A DNA stretch of 64,000 nucleotides from Lewinellaceae bacterium (GTDB taxonomy: Bacteria > Bacteroidota > Bacteroidia > Chitinophagales > Saprospiraceae), in the NCBI GenBank assembly GCA_020636275.1, contig JACJYD010000004.1:248001-312000 (forward strand). The letters are read 5' to 3'. Position numbers and translations under genes: made by a program. The notes under the pieces were generated by a model. It saw only the letters and a program-made list of their open reading frames with translations. It ran no database searches and was not told the origin of the DNA. Position 1 is the stretch's first letter. Each line of letters begins with the position of its first letter. This document shows positions 1 to 8,589 of the stretch, in pieces.

Positions 1-1259
1 ACGAAGCCCTGTTCCATACCCTGAAAGAGCTGCTCATCGTCGTCGGCATCGGGTTGCTATTGGGGCTGGAACGGGAATTTACCAAAAGCGGCAACCACCA
101 GGAGCGTTTGTTTGCCGGTATCCGGACATTTGCCATCGTGACGCTGATGGGGTACCTGGCCTTGTACCTGTCCAACCTTTATTCCATCTGGATCTTCATA
201 GCGACTCTCGGGGGGGTCATCGTCATGATCGCCCTGTCGTACCAGCGGACCGGGAAACAGGATTTCGGCACCACTACCGAGTTCGCCCTCCTCATCGCCT
301 ATTTGCTGGGGGCCCTGGTTTTCACCGGCAACTACCACCTGGCGGTTTCCATCACCGTCATCGTCACCGCGCTGTTGGCCTTGAAAACCCGGATGCACGA
401 CGCGGTGCAGCGGCTATCGCAGCCCGACATCCTCTCCATTCTGATCTTCATCGTCATTACGGCGCTGGTGTTGCCCCTTTTGCCCAACCAGAACTGGGGC
501 CCATACGGCATCCTCAATCTTTACGAGATCTGGCTGATCGTCGTCATATTTGTGACCTTGAACTTCGCGGGCTATTTCCTGACCAAGTTTCTCGACCAGA
601 AAAAATCGACGCTAATGACCGGCATCCTGGGCGGATTTGTGTCGAGCACGGCCACGACCTGGTACTTTTCCCGCCAGAGCGGAAAGAGCGAGGAGGGCGG
701 CGTGATCGAAGCTGCTGCCATTATTCTGGCTTCCTCCATCATGTTTCCGCGTTTGCTGATCTGGTTATTGCTGCTGAATTTCCCGCTTTTTAAATCCATT
801 TGGTGGTTCGTGCTCCTGCTCGGCCTCGTCGGCATCGGGTTCGGCTATTGGATCGCCCGCAAGCAAGACCAGCTGTCCGAAGGGCCGCCCAAAGAGGTGC
901 GCAATCCGATCAACCTGCGGGAGGCTCTCATTTTCGCCCTGATCTACCTGGCCATCCAATTCGTCGTCGGATACGCCAACGCGCATTTCGGGGAAAACGG
1001 CGTATATCTCGCTTCCGGTATTTCGGGCATCACCGATATCGACGCCATCACCATTTCCATGGCGAATTTTTCGAAAAGCGGCCTGGCGCAGACCGTCGCC
1101 GGCACGGCTATCCTCATCGCCGCATTTGCCAATACCCTGATCAAATTCATCTTCTGCCTGTTCTTCGGCAATAAACGCCTCAAAAGGTATACGAGCATGG
1201 TGTTCGTTCCGTTGTTCGCGATCGGTATCGGGTATATTGTTTTCCGGTTGATGGGGTAA
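1..1259 (+). CDS. MgtC/DUF4010 family inner-membrane protein, 5' end cut off
   Basis: The reading frame is open to the left edge; codons before position 54 encode ELLIVVGIG, which runs into LLLGLERE, the conserved start of MgtC/SapB membrane domains. The true start therefore lies outside the window and the TTG at 54 is not the start. The remaining ~400 residues are very hydrophobic, with about ten predicted membrane segments and the layout of DUF4010 proteins (MgtC-like first half, DUF4010 second half). The substrate is unknown. The stop at 1257-1259 lies one base from the stop of the convergent next gene. Confidence 0.8.
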   Translation, partial: EALFHTLKELLIVVGIGLLLGLEREFTKSGNHQERLFAGIRTFAIVTLMGYLALYLSNLYSIWIFIATLGGVIVMIALSYQRTGKQDFGTTTEFALLIAYLLGALVFTGNYHLAVSITVIVTALLALKTRMHDAVQRLSQPDILSILIFIVITALVLPLLPNQNWGPYGILNLYEIWLIVVIFVTLNFAGYFLTKFLDQKKSTLMTGILGGFVSSTATTWYFSRQSGKSEEGGVIEAAAIILASSIMFPRLLIWLLLLNFPLFKSIWWFVLLLGLVGIGFGYWIARKQDQLSEGPPKEVRNPINLREALIFALIYLAIQFVVGYANAHFGENGVYLASGISGITDIDAITISMANFSKSGLAQTVAGTAILIAAFANTLIKFIFCLFFGNKRLKRYTSMVFVPLFAIGIGYIVFRLMG

Positions 1260-1260
1260 A

Positions 1261-2295
1261 TCATTTTTCCGGGGCCGTGACAAACGTCTTCAGCACCTGA
1301 TTTTCGTCTTGCAAGATGTTGAAGAACTCTTCCAGCGATTCCATGACTTCCTCGCGCGACCGCTTTTCGAGAACCGGATAACCGGTCACGCACTGCAACA
1401 GCGCATCCTTCTTTTCGATAAAAAAACGAGCCGTCCGGAGGGCCTCCTCTTTTGTCACGTCCCGGCCCATGAAGTAGCGTTCGGTGACCGATTTTATGGG
1501 AAAAATAGCAGCGGGAACTGCGTAGTGGGTATTGACCAGACCGGAATAATCGAAATCGTAGGGAACGGGGAGCACTCTTTCAGAAAAATCCGGAACCTGC
1601 AACAGGAGGAGGTTGTGGCGGTTGGGTACCGACCAATCGGTATTGGAGATCATATACTCGAAAAAGACCATTTTCAGGTAAGTATCGCGGTCCAGTACCG
1701 TCGACACAATGATCCCGCGGTTCACCATTTCGCAATGGAGCCGGCTTTGGATCTCTTCCTCGTGTTCGAGCAGCAGGGCGTATGAATTGAACCGCTGTTT
1801 TGAATCCCGCACCGCCTCCATTTTCACGAGCCGGGTTCGCACGCAAATCGGGTGAATTTGTTCGTAGAGTTTATAGATCAAGGCTTCCCGGAACAGGTAG
1901 TCGAGATCTTTTTTGGAGTTTCCACAGGGGAAAACGAATTTGATCTCGTTCAGGGAGTTAAAGCCCTGCTCCCGAAGGTCCCGTTTGGGGATCTTGATCT
2001 TCACCGGCGGATAGGTGCAAACTTCTTTTCGAATATTCCCGCGGGTTTTGAGCTTGACATCAAGATCCACCTGTTGTCCGTCGGCCCCGTAATAGGAAAA
2101 CCGGGCATCCTGGTATGTTTCCGCCATTTTGGTGCGCAACAGGCGCCCCCAGTTGGTATCAATTTTAAGGCTGGGGATGGAGTCCTGTTCCAGTAGAAAA
2201 TTGAAGATGGAACCAGATGATCCTTCCTGGGCAGGAAGGAAGGAAGCCGGCAAGAGCAGGCAGCCGGCCAGGGTGAGTTGGAGTAGCTTTTTCAT
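1261..2295 (-). CDS. Secreted CotH-like (kinase-fold) protein
   Basis: This 344-aa protein has a clear signal peptide (MKKLLQLTLAGCLLLPASFL, cleavage near PAQ). The middle contains VDLDVKLKTRGNIRK and YPPVKIKIPK, and the second half contains NTDWSVPNRHNLLL followed by LPVPYDFDYSG. That order of a D..HN motif and then a PYDFD motif is the pattern of the CotH spore-coat kinase family, which shares the protein-kinase fold. The family link is inferred from motifs only and kinase activity is unproven. It is convergent with the MgtC-like gene and follows the metallophosphatase gene on the same strand. Confidence 0.5.
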   Translation of the reverse strand: MKKLLQLTLAGCLLLPASFLPAQEGSSGSIFNFLLEQDSIPSLKIDTNWGRLLRTKMAETYQDARFSYYGADGQQVDLDVKLKTRGNIRKEVCTYPPVKIKIPKRDLREQGFNSLNEIKFVFPCGNSKKDLDYLFREALIYKLYEQIHPICVRTRLVKMEAVRDSKQRFNSYALLLEHEEEIQSRLHCEMVNRGIIVSTVLDRDTYLKMVFFEYMISNTDWSVPNRHNLLLLQVPDFSERVLPVPYDFDYSGLVNTHYAVPAAIFPIKSVTERYFMGRDVTKEEALRTARFFIEKKDALLQCVTGYPVLEKRSREEVMESLEEFFNILQDENQVLKTFVTAPEK

Positions 2296-2339
2296 AATAT
2301 TTGAGCACGGTGTAAATTAAATGACTTACGAAATTTGGA

Positions 2340-2360
2340 TGTGCGGGCTGGGCCCGCACA
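2340..2360. repeat. Perfect 9-bp palindrome with 3-nt loop
   Basis: TGTGCGGGC and GCCCGCACA flank the loop TGG. It lies 18 bases past the stop of the minus-strand phosphatase gene, so it could act as its terminator, but no T-run follows. It shares the long-stem, 3-nt-loop layout of eight other palindromes in the window. Confidence 0.6.
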
Positions 2361-2378
2361 ATCAGATTTCATAACACT

Positions 2379-3464
2379 TTATTTCAATTTGACCTTTTCC
2401 CCGGAGAGCAATCCCCTGTAAAATTTCCCCTCCTCGTAGATCAGCACCTCTCCGTCTGTTCCAAGCTGAATAGACGAATCCACTCCAATGACCTTGCGTT
2501 TGAACAGGGAGGTGATCTGGGGAAAGGGCGTATGCCCAACGATGATATGCTTTTTGCCCAGTCGATGGAGCAAGGCCTGGGCGCGGACCTTGGAAAAATC
2601 ATCCCTGAAATACCCCCGGTACCAGAGCGGACCGTCTTCGCCATCCAGCACCCGCAACACGGGGTCCGACTGGATCGATTCTTCCGGCTGATCGATGATG
2701 CGCGTCCGGAAATCCGCATTGATCTCTTCGAACGACAATCCCAGGTTCAGGCAGGTCTCTGAAAGGCCGGCGTGCACGAAGACCATATCGTTGATGGTGA
2801 TGACCACCGGTTTGGAGCGGATCCAGCGCCCCAGGTAGGTATCCGGTCCGAACAACTGCGGGTAGGGTCTTTTGAGCATGACGGTCGTATAGCGGTATTT
2901 TTTGTTGACGTAGCGCAGGTCGTTGCCCAGGTTCATCAGCTCGTGATTGCCCAGGATGTAGTGGACCATGCCGCCGGCTTCTTTGGCTTCCTGTTCCAGG
3001 TTGTAGACCAACCAAAGGATATCGAGCACATTTTCACCCCGGTCGAAAATGTCGCCGACCACTACCAGATGGCCAGTCCCAAACGCCCAGTGGTTCTGCG
3101 GATCGATCACCCCATGGATGCGCAGCAGGTCGACCATCAGTTGGTATTTTCCGTGGATATCGCTGATCGCGACGAGCTTTTTCACGCCCTGGAAGGAGAT
3201 GACCGTATCGGGTTGAAAGGTCGCTTCGGGATCGAGGAAGGATGGCAAAAAAGAAGACGAGACCTCCGGAGCCAGGAGGAGTTGTTCGCCGGGCAGGAGC
3301 GTATCTTCCCGGAGGTTGCCCTCCTGGACCCACCGGGCTACGAGTTGGTCGTCCTGATAGAATACGTAGGGCCCGTCGAAAAAGGAAGAATCTATTTTAA
3401 AAAAGGTCTGGGCATGCAACGATGCACCCAGGCAAAGGGTAAAAAAGAGAATGTGAAATTTCAT
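2379..3464 (-). CDS. Secreted calcineurin-like metallophosphatase
   Basis: This 361-aa protein has a signal peptide (MKFHILFFTLCLGASLHA). The metal-binding motifs of the PPP-type/Shewanella-like phosphatases appear in order: SDIHG, GDIFDRG, GNHE, a VHAG motif and GHTPF. About 110 residues precede the catalytic domain and match nothing I recognise. It probably hydrolyses phosphate esters in the periplasm; the substrate cannot be read from the sequence. A 35-bp palindrome lies 24 bases upstream of the start. Confidence 0.8.
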   Translation of the reverse strand: MKFHILFFTLCLGASLHAQTFFKIDSSFFDGPYVFYQDDQLVARWVQEGNLREDTLLPGEQLLLAPEVSSSFLPSFLDPEATFQPDTVISFQGVKKLVAISDIHGKYQLMVDLLRIHGVIDPQNHWAFGTGHLVVVGDIFDRGENVLDILWLVYNLEQEAKEAGGMVHYILGNHELMNLGNDLRYVNKKYRYTTVMLKRPYPQLFGPDTYLGRWIRSKPVVITINDMVFVHAGLSETCLNLGLSFEEINADFRTRIIDQPEESIQSDPVLRVLDGEDGPLWYRGYFRDDFSKVRAQALLHRLGKKHIIVGHTPFPQITSLFKRKVIGVDSSIQLGTDGEVLIYEEGKFYRGLLSGEKVKLK

Positions 3465-3488
3465 AATTGCTTGAATATACTCAAGAAA

Positions 3489-3523
3489 AAGTGATTTGAC
3501 GGCCGCTGGTCGTCAAATCACTT
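3489..3523. repeat. 35-bp palindromic repeat (REP-like), copy 1
   Basis: AAGTGATTTGACG pairs with CGTCAAATCACTT, and the stem extends to 16 bp with one G-T pair around the loop GCT. A second copy in reverse orientation lies at 58120-58152 (31 of 33 bases identical), and a half copy with the same flank (CTTGGGA) lies at 17448-17468. It sits in the leader of the metallophosphatase gene. Confidence 0.7.
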
Positions 3524-3639
3524 GGGACTAGTGTCAACAAGATAGGGTATTTCCCGAAAATCATAGGGGACTAGTTCTTTTCGGCGTGCCCAACTTCGAT
3601 GAAACAGCCGATGAGTTTGGCCCTTCAATGCTCCCTTTG

Positions 3640-5142
3640 TTAAACCAGTTTCCGGAATGCGTTCACTTTTTCGTTCACCCAATCTACCAATAGTTCGAAC
3701 TGCTGGGTCTGAGGTATTTTTTCCGCAATGGTCTCCATATGCTTCAGGCGTTGTTCAGGCGTTTTGGAGGACACTACTTTTTTTATACCCGAAAGAATGG
3801 TATGCTCAATAGAACCGGTCTTTTTCTCTTTTTTCAGGTACGTCAGGTATGCCCGGATCCGGTTGCCGACAAACTCTTCGGCCCCCAGATCGAAGTGGGC
3901 CAGGATGAAGTACAACCTTGTGAAGGAGCGAAGGGTGGATTTTGTTTCGAACTTGGACTGATTTTCGATTTCTAAAAACCAGCGGATGGCACCTGACAGG
4001 TGTTCCTCCTTTTCGGCCGGATCTTCCATTGCCGCACCGAAATGAGCTACTCCCATGTGGTATTTGTAAGTAAGCACCCGGTCCAGGGCCAGATTTCCGG
4101 AATACTTGGCTAAAAATTCGAAAATGGCTTTATCCAGCCGGGAAGCCTGAACGAACTGGCGGAAGCGAAGGTCTACCAATAGTTTGAAATACAAACTATT
4201 GTGCAGGAGCCTCACCTGAAGTTTTGGCGAATCGGTCCGGATCTGCTCCATGCGTTCGAACAGGCGCTGAAAATCTTCCCGGGTGGTTTCCTCAACCAAT
4301 AAGCTGGAACCCAGGTAATTAGCCAACATATTCAGGTAGCGTTCCAAATTTGCGGCACGGACCCGCTCATCCCGGTCGTATAACTCCAATATCTTTCCAA
4401 CGTGGAATTTGTGCATGCGGTAATTCTGTTCGATCTCAAAATTCATTGCTCTCGTAAAATTGAAAAAGACGAGGCTGTGAAAGGAGGGATTACCGGAAAA
4501 GTAGTGCTCGTTTTCCCTGCAAAAAGCCTCAAATTTGTCCATTGCTGCCTTTCTTTTTTCCGGCTTTTCGGTCCGGTGCGCCAAAAAGTAGCGCTCATAT
4601 AAGGTAATGATCTGCATTTCCATCGAGAGGTGGGAGTGGAGTTCTTCACATACGGCGACCAGGGCGTCGAGCTTTTTCCGCGCCCCTTTGGTTTCAAACC
4701 GGCTGATGAGGTTGCGTTCGGTGTGCAGGAATTTGAGATGATCAAAGCCCAGATGATAAATTTGGCAATGCCGTTTTGCCTGGCCTATCAGCTTGAAAGC
4801 TTGTTTATTCAGTCCTTTCTCGAGCAGGATCTGAAGTTTTGACCAATATCTGGCCACCTCCAACTGGGCGTTGCCGGATTTGGCGTGGTAGTCGGAAAGT
4901 GTATCGAGCAGGATGTTATACAGGTGGTTTTTCCCGAAAGAAAGATTGGCGGCATAGACCGGATTGCTGTGTGCAATTTTTACGCTTTCTTCGTCATAGG
5001 TAGTGGAACGGTCGAGAATATCATATAACTCCAGGTAATTTTCCCCGGTCCGCCCCTGCCCGCCCCGGGCTTTCTTCTTGAAATAGCGCTTTTCACCCGG
5101 CGTCATGGACTTGAGCAAGTCGAAGAGGAATTCAGATGGCAT
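3640..5142 (-). CDS. Large helical cytoplasmic protein of unknown function
   Basis: This 500-aa protein has no signal peptide or membrane segment. It is rich in Leu, Lys, Glu and Arg with regular helical periodicity, resembling TPR-like helical repeats, though I could not mark individual units with confidence. The N-terminus carries a basic stretch (MTPGEKRYFKKKARGG). I do not recognise the family. The gene is divergent from a small gene at 5331, and the AT-rich stretch 5143-5255 between them probably holds its promoter. Confidence 0.7.
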   Translation of the reverse strand: MPSEFLFDLLKSMTPGEKRYFKKKARGGQGRTGENYLELYDILDRSTTYDEESVKIAHSNPVYAANLSFGKNHLYNILLDTLSDYHAKSGNAQLEVARYWSKLQILLEKGLNKQAFKLIGQAKRHCQIYHLGFDHLKFLHTERNLISRFETKGARKKLDALVAVCEELHSHLSMEMQIITLYERYFLAHRTEKPEKRKAAMDKFEAFCRENEHYFSGNPSFHSLVFFNFTRAMNFEIEQNYRMHKFHVGKILELYDRDERVRAANLERYLNMLANYLGSSLLVEETTREDFQRLFERMEQIRTDSPKLQVRLLHNSLYFKLLVDLRFRQFVQASRLDKAIFEFLAKYSGNLALDRVLTYKYHMGVAHFGAAMEDPAEKEEHLSGAIRWFLEIENQSKFETKSTLRSFTRLYFILAHFDLGAEEFVGNRIRAYLTYLKKEKKTGSIEHTILSGIKKVVSSKTPEQRLKHMETIAEKIPQTQQFELLVDWVNEKVNAFRKLV

Positions 5143-5255
5143 ATTCTAAAATTTTAAACAAGAAAATCCAACTAACTAATTCATTATTAAAAATTTAAAA
5201 ATATACATCAATCATTTATAAATCAAATTTTTAAAAAAAATTTGCACAAACCCGC

Positions 5256-5286
5256 TTGTTACGGTTTGGTGGCTTAAATAACTTTG
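5256..5286 (+). promoter_or_regulatory. Bacteroidota-type promoter
   Basis: A TTG at 5256-5258 and TAACTTTG at 5279-5286 match the Bacteroidota -33 (TTG) and -7 (TAnnTTTG) elements with a 20-base spacer. Transcription would start near 5291, about 40 bases before the ATG of the small gene at 5331. Confidence 0.55.
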
Positions 5287-5330
5287 TAAAAATTAAGGGA
5301 AAATCCCCCTGATAATCACCCCCTATTTTT

Positions 5331-5633
5331 ATGAGAAAAGTACTTGTTTTTACGGAAGCCATCAGCGGCTCCACAATGATCCGGAAAACGGTGGTGGTAA
5401 GTGACACCGTTCAAAATCCGGCAACCGGCGCGGAAGAAGTGACCAATTCGGCCTTTGTAATCATCCTGGATACCGATGGGCTTTTGCACGAGGCCTACGA
5501 AATCCAGTTTGACCAGGAGATCCCCGAAGCGGAGCTCACTGATCCCAATATCATTCCCATTCCCGTGCCGGGGCGGCGCAAGGTGCTCCTGAACCTGGAA
5601 CATCCCGAACAATCGGTATCCGTTCCGGAGTAA
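5331..5633 (+). CDS. Small protein of unknown function, 100 aa
   Basis: The ATG is preceded by a good -33/-7 promoter and the stop is followed by a GC-rich hairpin with a T-run, so this is a complete monocistronic gene. The protein (MRKVLVFTEAISGSTMIRKT...) has no signal peptide or membrane helix and looks mostly beta-stranded and acidic, with a Pro/Ile stretch (PNIIPIPVPGRR) near the end. I do not recognise a family. Confidence 0.65.
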   Translation: MRKVLVFTEAISGSTMIRKTVVVSDTVQNPATGAEEVTNSAFVIILDTDGLLHEAYEIQFDQEIPEAELTDPNIIPIPVPGRRKVLLNLEHPEQSVSVPE

Positions 5634-5681
5634 CCCCGCCGCTTTATCCGTAACCTGTATATCCCAAAAATCCATTTAACG

Positions 5682-5716
5682 GGTGGCTGCCGCATAGAAT
5701 GGCGGCCGCCTCTTTT
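5682..5716 (+). terminator. Rho-independent terminator
   Basis: GGTGGCTGCC pairs over its full 10 bases (two G-T pairs) with GGCGGCCGCC around a 9-base loop, and TCTTTT follows. It lies about 50 bases past the stop of the 100-aa gene. Confidence 0.6.
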
Positions 5717-5783
5717 CCATTCGCCAACCCTATTATTTGGTTATTTTAACCAATTGGCGCAGGACGGGGACGTTCTGCGCTTT

Positions 5784-6641
5784 TTATTTCGCGCCCCCCA
5801 AATTCCCCTTCACATACCGCACGATCCTTCTCACCGTCTTGCGGCGGATCTCCAGCTCCAACTCCCGGTTGATCTGTTTGAACACGTATTGGAATTTCAG
5901 CGCCAGACTGTCCTTCCGGATTTCGTTCACCCGCAGCAGGAAACTGCCGGGCTCGATGAATTGGTGGTAATCGCGAATGGCTTCGCTCAGCTCGGTTTCC
6001 AGCTGTTCGATCGATTGCACGGCCGCCAGACTGACCTCAAACTCGAGGCTCACCCGCCGGATCTGCTTCTTGGTGTAGTTGACGATCTCGCTGGAGAAGA
6101 CCTTGGTATTGGGGATGAAAATGATGTCGTCGTCCTCATCGAGGAAAGCGATCTTGGTGAGGCTCATGTCGATGATCTTTCCCTTGTGCGTCCCGATCTT
6201 GATATAGTCGCCGATCGAGATCTCGTGCTTCGAAAAGCCAATGATGATGCCGGAAATGATCTCGGAAATGTAATCTTTGGAAATGATCGCGATGGCCGCT
6301 GCAACAATGCTCAACGATGTGAACAGGGTCTTCGGATCGACCCCGAACAAACCGATCACCAGTGTGAACAAGGCTCCTGCCAACAGCAAATAATAGATAT
6401 TCTTCAAGGCCAGGATGATGTTGTCGACTTCCGCTTCTTCCATACCCTTCCTGCGGCGGTGCAGCCAGGACAAAGCGATCACCACCAGATCGGCAGAAAG
6501 TAGAAATATAAAGAATCCGGAAACCAGGTCGATGGTCTGCAAATTCAGGTCGATGGGACCCAGCCATTGGTGATAATGGAGATCGGAATAGACCAACAAT
6601 GCGAGGAGCACGATCCGAAGGAAAAGTAGCAAAAGCTTCAT
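5784..6641 (-). CDS. MscS-family mechanosensitive ion channel
   Basis: This 285-aa protein has four or so N-terminal membrane segments, then the MscS pore and beta domain: SEIISGIIIGFSKHEISIGD, IGTHKGKIIDMSLTKI and FIPNTKVFSSEIVNYT. It would release solutes through the inner membrane on osmotic down-shock. The C-terminal domain is short and basic, like a minimal MscS. The gene stands alone. Confidence 0.85.
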   Translation of the reverse strand: MKLLLLFLRIVLLALLVYSDLHYHQWLGPIDLNLQTIDLVSGFFIFLLSADLVVIALSWLHRRRKGMEEAEVDNIILALKNIYYLLLAGALFTLVIGLFGVDPKTLFTSLSIVAAAIAIISKDYISEIISGIIIGFSKHEISIGDYIKIGTHKGKIIDMSLTKIAFLDEDDDIIFIPNTKVFSSEIVNYTKKQIRRVSLEFEVSLAAVQSIEQLETELSEAIRDYHQFIEPGSFLLRVNEIRKDSLALKFQYVFKQINRELELEIRRKTVRRIVRYVKGNLGGAK

Positions 6642-6680
6642 AATACGGTCTTTTTATGTACCTGCCTGGACAAAAATAGT

Positions 6681-6747
6681 ACAGGAGTTACGCACTTGCG
6701 TGAATAAAAACTTTAAAATGTTTGAATACGCGCTTGGCGTAAGTCCC
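6681..6747. repeat. Short element with GGACTTACGC-type ends, copy 1
   Basis: The left end is ACAGGAGTTACGCA and the right end GCGTAAGTCCC, so the ends are imperfect inverted repeats. Read in reverse, its ends match those of the element at 10065-10120 while the middles differ. It is probably a small non-autonomous mobile-element remnant. Confidence 0.45.
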
Positions 6748-6764
6748 ATATTATTGCCCTGGGG

Positions 6765-6909
6765 CATCCCGAATTTTAGGGTAGTTGTTTTTGTTACAGC
6801 GACGACGCAACGAGGCCCTGCTTTTTGCTTGCGGGAAAGCAACGTACAGCAAGCGTTGCGTTTGTCGCGTCGTAGCGGTATTAGATACTATTGTCAAAAT
6901 TCGGGAGGA
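6765..6909. repeat. Inverted-repeat element with CATCCCGAATTTT ends, copy D
   Basis: CATCCCGAATTTT at 6765-6777 and AAAATTCGGGAGG at 6897-6909 are inverted repeats, and ACTCCTGTTTT follows on the right. The same end sequence bounds the elements at 9730 and 12665. The interior holds its own imperfect inverted repeat (ACGACGCAACG against CGTTGCG...CGTCGT). No coding sequence lies in 6642-7044. Confidence 0.5.
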
Positions 6910-7044
6910 CTCCTGTTTTTAATAAAACTTACCCACTCCCTGGGCCTCAAAAGCCCTATTCATAAAGATTGATTGGGAAGGCGTACCTCCGGCATTCTTA
7001 TTTTGTACCTTCGTCTCTTCAAAAAAAAACACCAATTGGATTCT

Positions 7045-7881
7045 ATGGACTTTTTGGATATTTCCCTGTCCGATCTCGTGGAACTCGGGCGTCAAAAACA
7101 AGCGGAATACACGAACGCCAAGCCCTTCCCCAGCATTTATTTCGACAATTTTTTCAATGAAAAGGCCCTGCGGCAGGTCCTGGCCGAGTTTCCGGAACTG
7201 GGCCGGGATGGCAAGGACGAGGTGCACTACGCCAACCCCAACGAGGCCAAATACGCCTCCAAGGGCGAGTATAAGTTCGGGCCGCTAACCCGGCAATTCA
7301 TGCACCTGCTCAATTCCCAACCCTTCCTCGAATTCCTGCAAAACCTCACGGGTATCAAGGAAACCCTCATTCCCGATCCCTACTTTGAAGGGGGCGGCTA
7401 TCATCAGATCAAACCGGGGGGCTTCCTGAAGGTGCACGTCGACTTCCACAAGCACAAGATGATGGACCTCGACCGGCGCGTAAATGTACTGGTCTATCTG
7501 AATGAGGACTGGAAGGAGGAATACGGCGGCCACTTCGAACTATGGGAACGCGATATGAGCCAATGCGTCACCCGCATTGCTCCCCTCTTCAACCGGATGG
7601 CGATCTTTTCGACGACCGACTATTCCTGGCACGGCCATCCCGATCCCCTCGCCTGTCCGCCCGACCGCAGCCGGCGCTCCCTGGCCCTCTATTACTACAC
7701 CAACGGCCGGCCGGCCAGCGATGTGAGCGACGTGCATCGCAAACGCATCACCACGACCTTCGCCGCCCGAAAGGGACAGGACAGCCCCGGCATGACCGCA
7801 TTCAACAACCTGGTCAATCTCGCGAACGACCTGTTGCCGCCCATTCTCGTAAAAACCATCAAGCGGTTCAGGAAAAATTAA
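7045..7881 (+). CDS. 2-oxoglutarate/Fe(II) dioxygenase (prolyl-hydroxylase-like)
   Basis: The start chosen is the ATG at 7045 (MDFLDISLSD), because the longer frame adds a basic, unconserved stretch. The 278-aa protein has the iron ligands of the superfamily: HVDFH (H131, D133) and a distal His in SWHGHPD, with the 2OG-binding Arg in RSRRSLALYYY. It resembles prolyl 4-hydroxylase-type enzymes acting on proteins or small molecules; the substrate is unknown. It stands alone, with repeat elements upstream. Confidence 0.8.
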   Translation: MDFLDISLSDLVELGRQKQAEYTNAKPFPSIYFDNFFNEKALRQVLAEFPELGRDGKDEVHYANPNEAKYASKGEYKFGPLTRQFMHLLNSQPFLEFLQNLTGIKETLIPDPYFEGGGYHQIKPGGFLKVHVDFHKHKMMDLDRRVNVLVYLNEDWKEEYGGHFELWERDMSQCVTRIAPLFNRMAIFSTTDYSWHGHPDPLACPPDRSRRSLALYYYTNGRPASDVSDVHRKRITTTFAARKGQDSPGMTAFNNLVNLANDLLPPILVKTIKRFRKN

Positions 7882-7885
7882 TGGA

Positions 7886-8551
7886 TCAATCCCCTTTCAC
7901 GCAGCGGCAAGACATCCCCATCCGCTGATCGGCTTGCCGGCGAACGACCCGTCCGCCGGTGGGTGCAAACTGAAAATACCAGGCCGACAACCCGTCGACG
8001 GGCGTGCCTGTCCAGAAAAACCCGCCTTTGCCGTGGGCCTCGAAGCCGCCAGCCGAGCCCCGCCAGCCACCAAGTGGCGCTTCGAAACCCGTATCGCCAC
8101 CTTCGATCAAGGAGGCGTTGGCCTTGTAGGCATCGCCGGTGGGGATATCGGTCAACCAGTCGTGGTAACCGCCGAAGGCCTTGGTCAGTTTGACCCACTC
8201 CTCATCGGTAGGTAGCCTCCAACCATCGCCCAGCGCTTCACAGGCCTTCTCAGCAGCCGGCCAACGGTAAAGCCGTCCTTCGCTGACGCAATAAGCCTTT
8301 TCATCGCTAAAACACCAGGAGTCCTCGACTTCCAGGTCGAGGTTCTGACCCAGCCAGGTGACGCCGTTGACCGTGATCGTACCGTAAACGCGGCCTTCAA
8401 AAGAAAAGGCGCCTTTTACCACAACTGTCTCCGAAGAATAAGGAGGTGGGGGGGCTTCTTCATTTTCGGCGGAAGCCGGATCGGAGTTGTTGCATGCTGA
8501 AAGAAGCAGCAGAAAAAGAAAACTTAAGTAGATATTGATACGCATCTCCAT
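7886..8551 (-). CDS. FISUMP-domain lipoprotein
   Basis: This 221-aa protein begins with a lipoprotein signal peptide whose lipobox is LLSAC, followed by a Ser/Pro-rich linker. The rest is a FISUMP domain (Fibrobacter succinogenes major paralogous domain): VNGVTWLGQNLDLE, GWRLPTDEEWVKL, GFEAPLGGWRG and an FFWTGT region ending in SCRCVK. Its role is unknown. It is convergent with the dioxygenase gene, with 4 bases between the stops. Confidence 0.85.
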   Translation of the reverse strand: MEMRINIYLSFLFLLLLSACNNSDPASAENEEAPPPPYSSETVVVKGAFSFEGRVYGTITVNGVTWLGQNLDLEVEDSWCFSDEKAYCVSEGRLYRWPAAEKACEALGDGWRLPTDEEWVKLTKAFGGYHDWLTDIPTGDAYKANASLIEGGDTGFEAPLGGWRGSAGGFEAHGKGGFFWTGTPVDGLSAWYFQFAPTGGRVVRRQADQRMGMSCRCVKGD

Positions 8552-8589
8552 GGTAGATTTTTTTCAAAGGAAGACAGATACTGGAAGGA

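Noticed and set aside
5754..6503. Long plus-strand frame opposite the MscS gene
   Set aside because: The minus strand encodes a clear MscS channel; this is its shadow.
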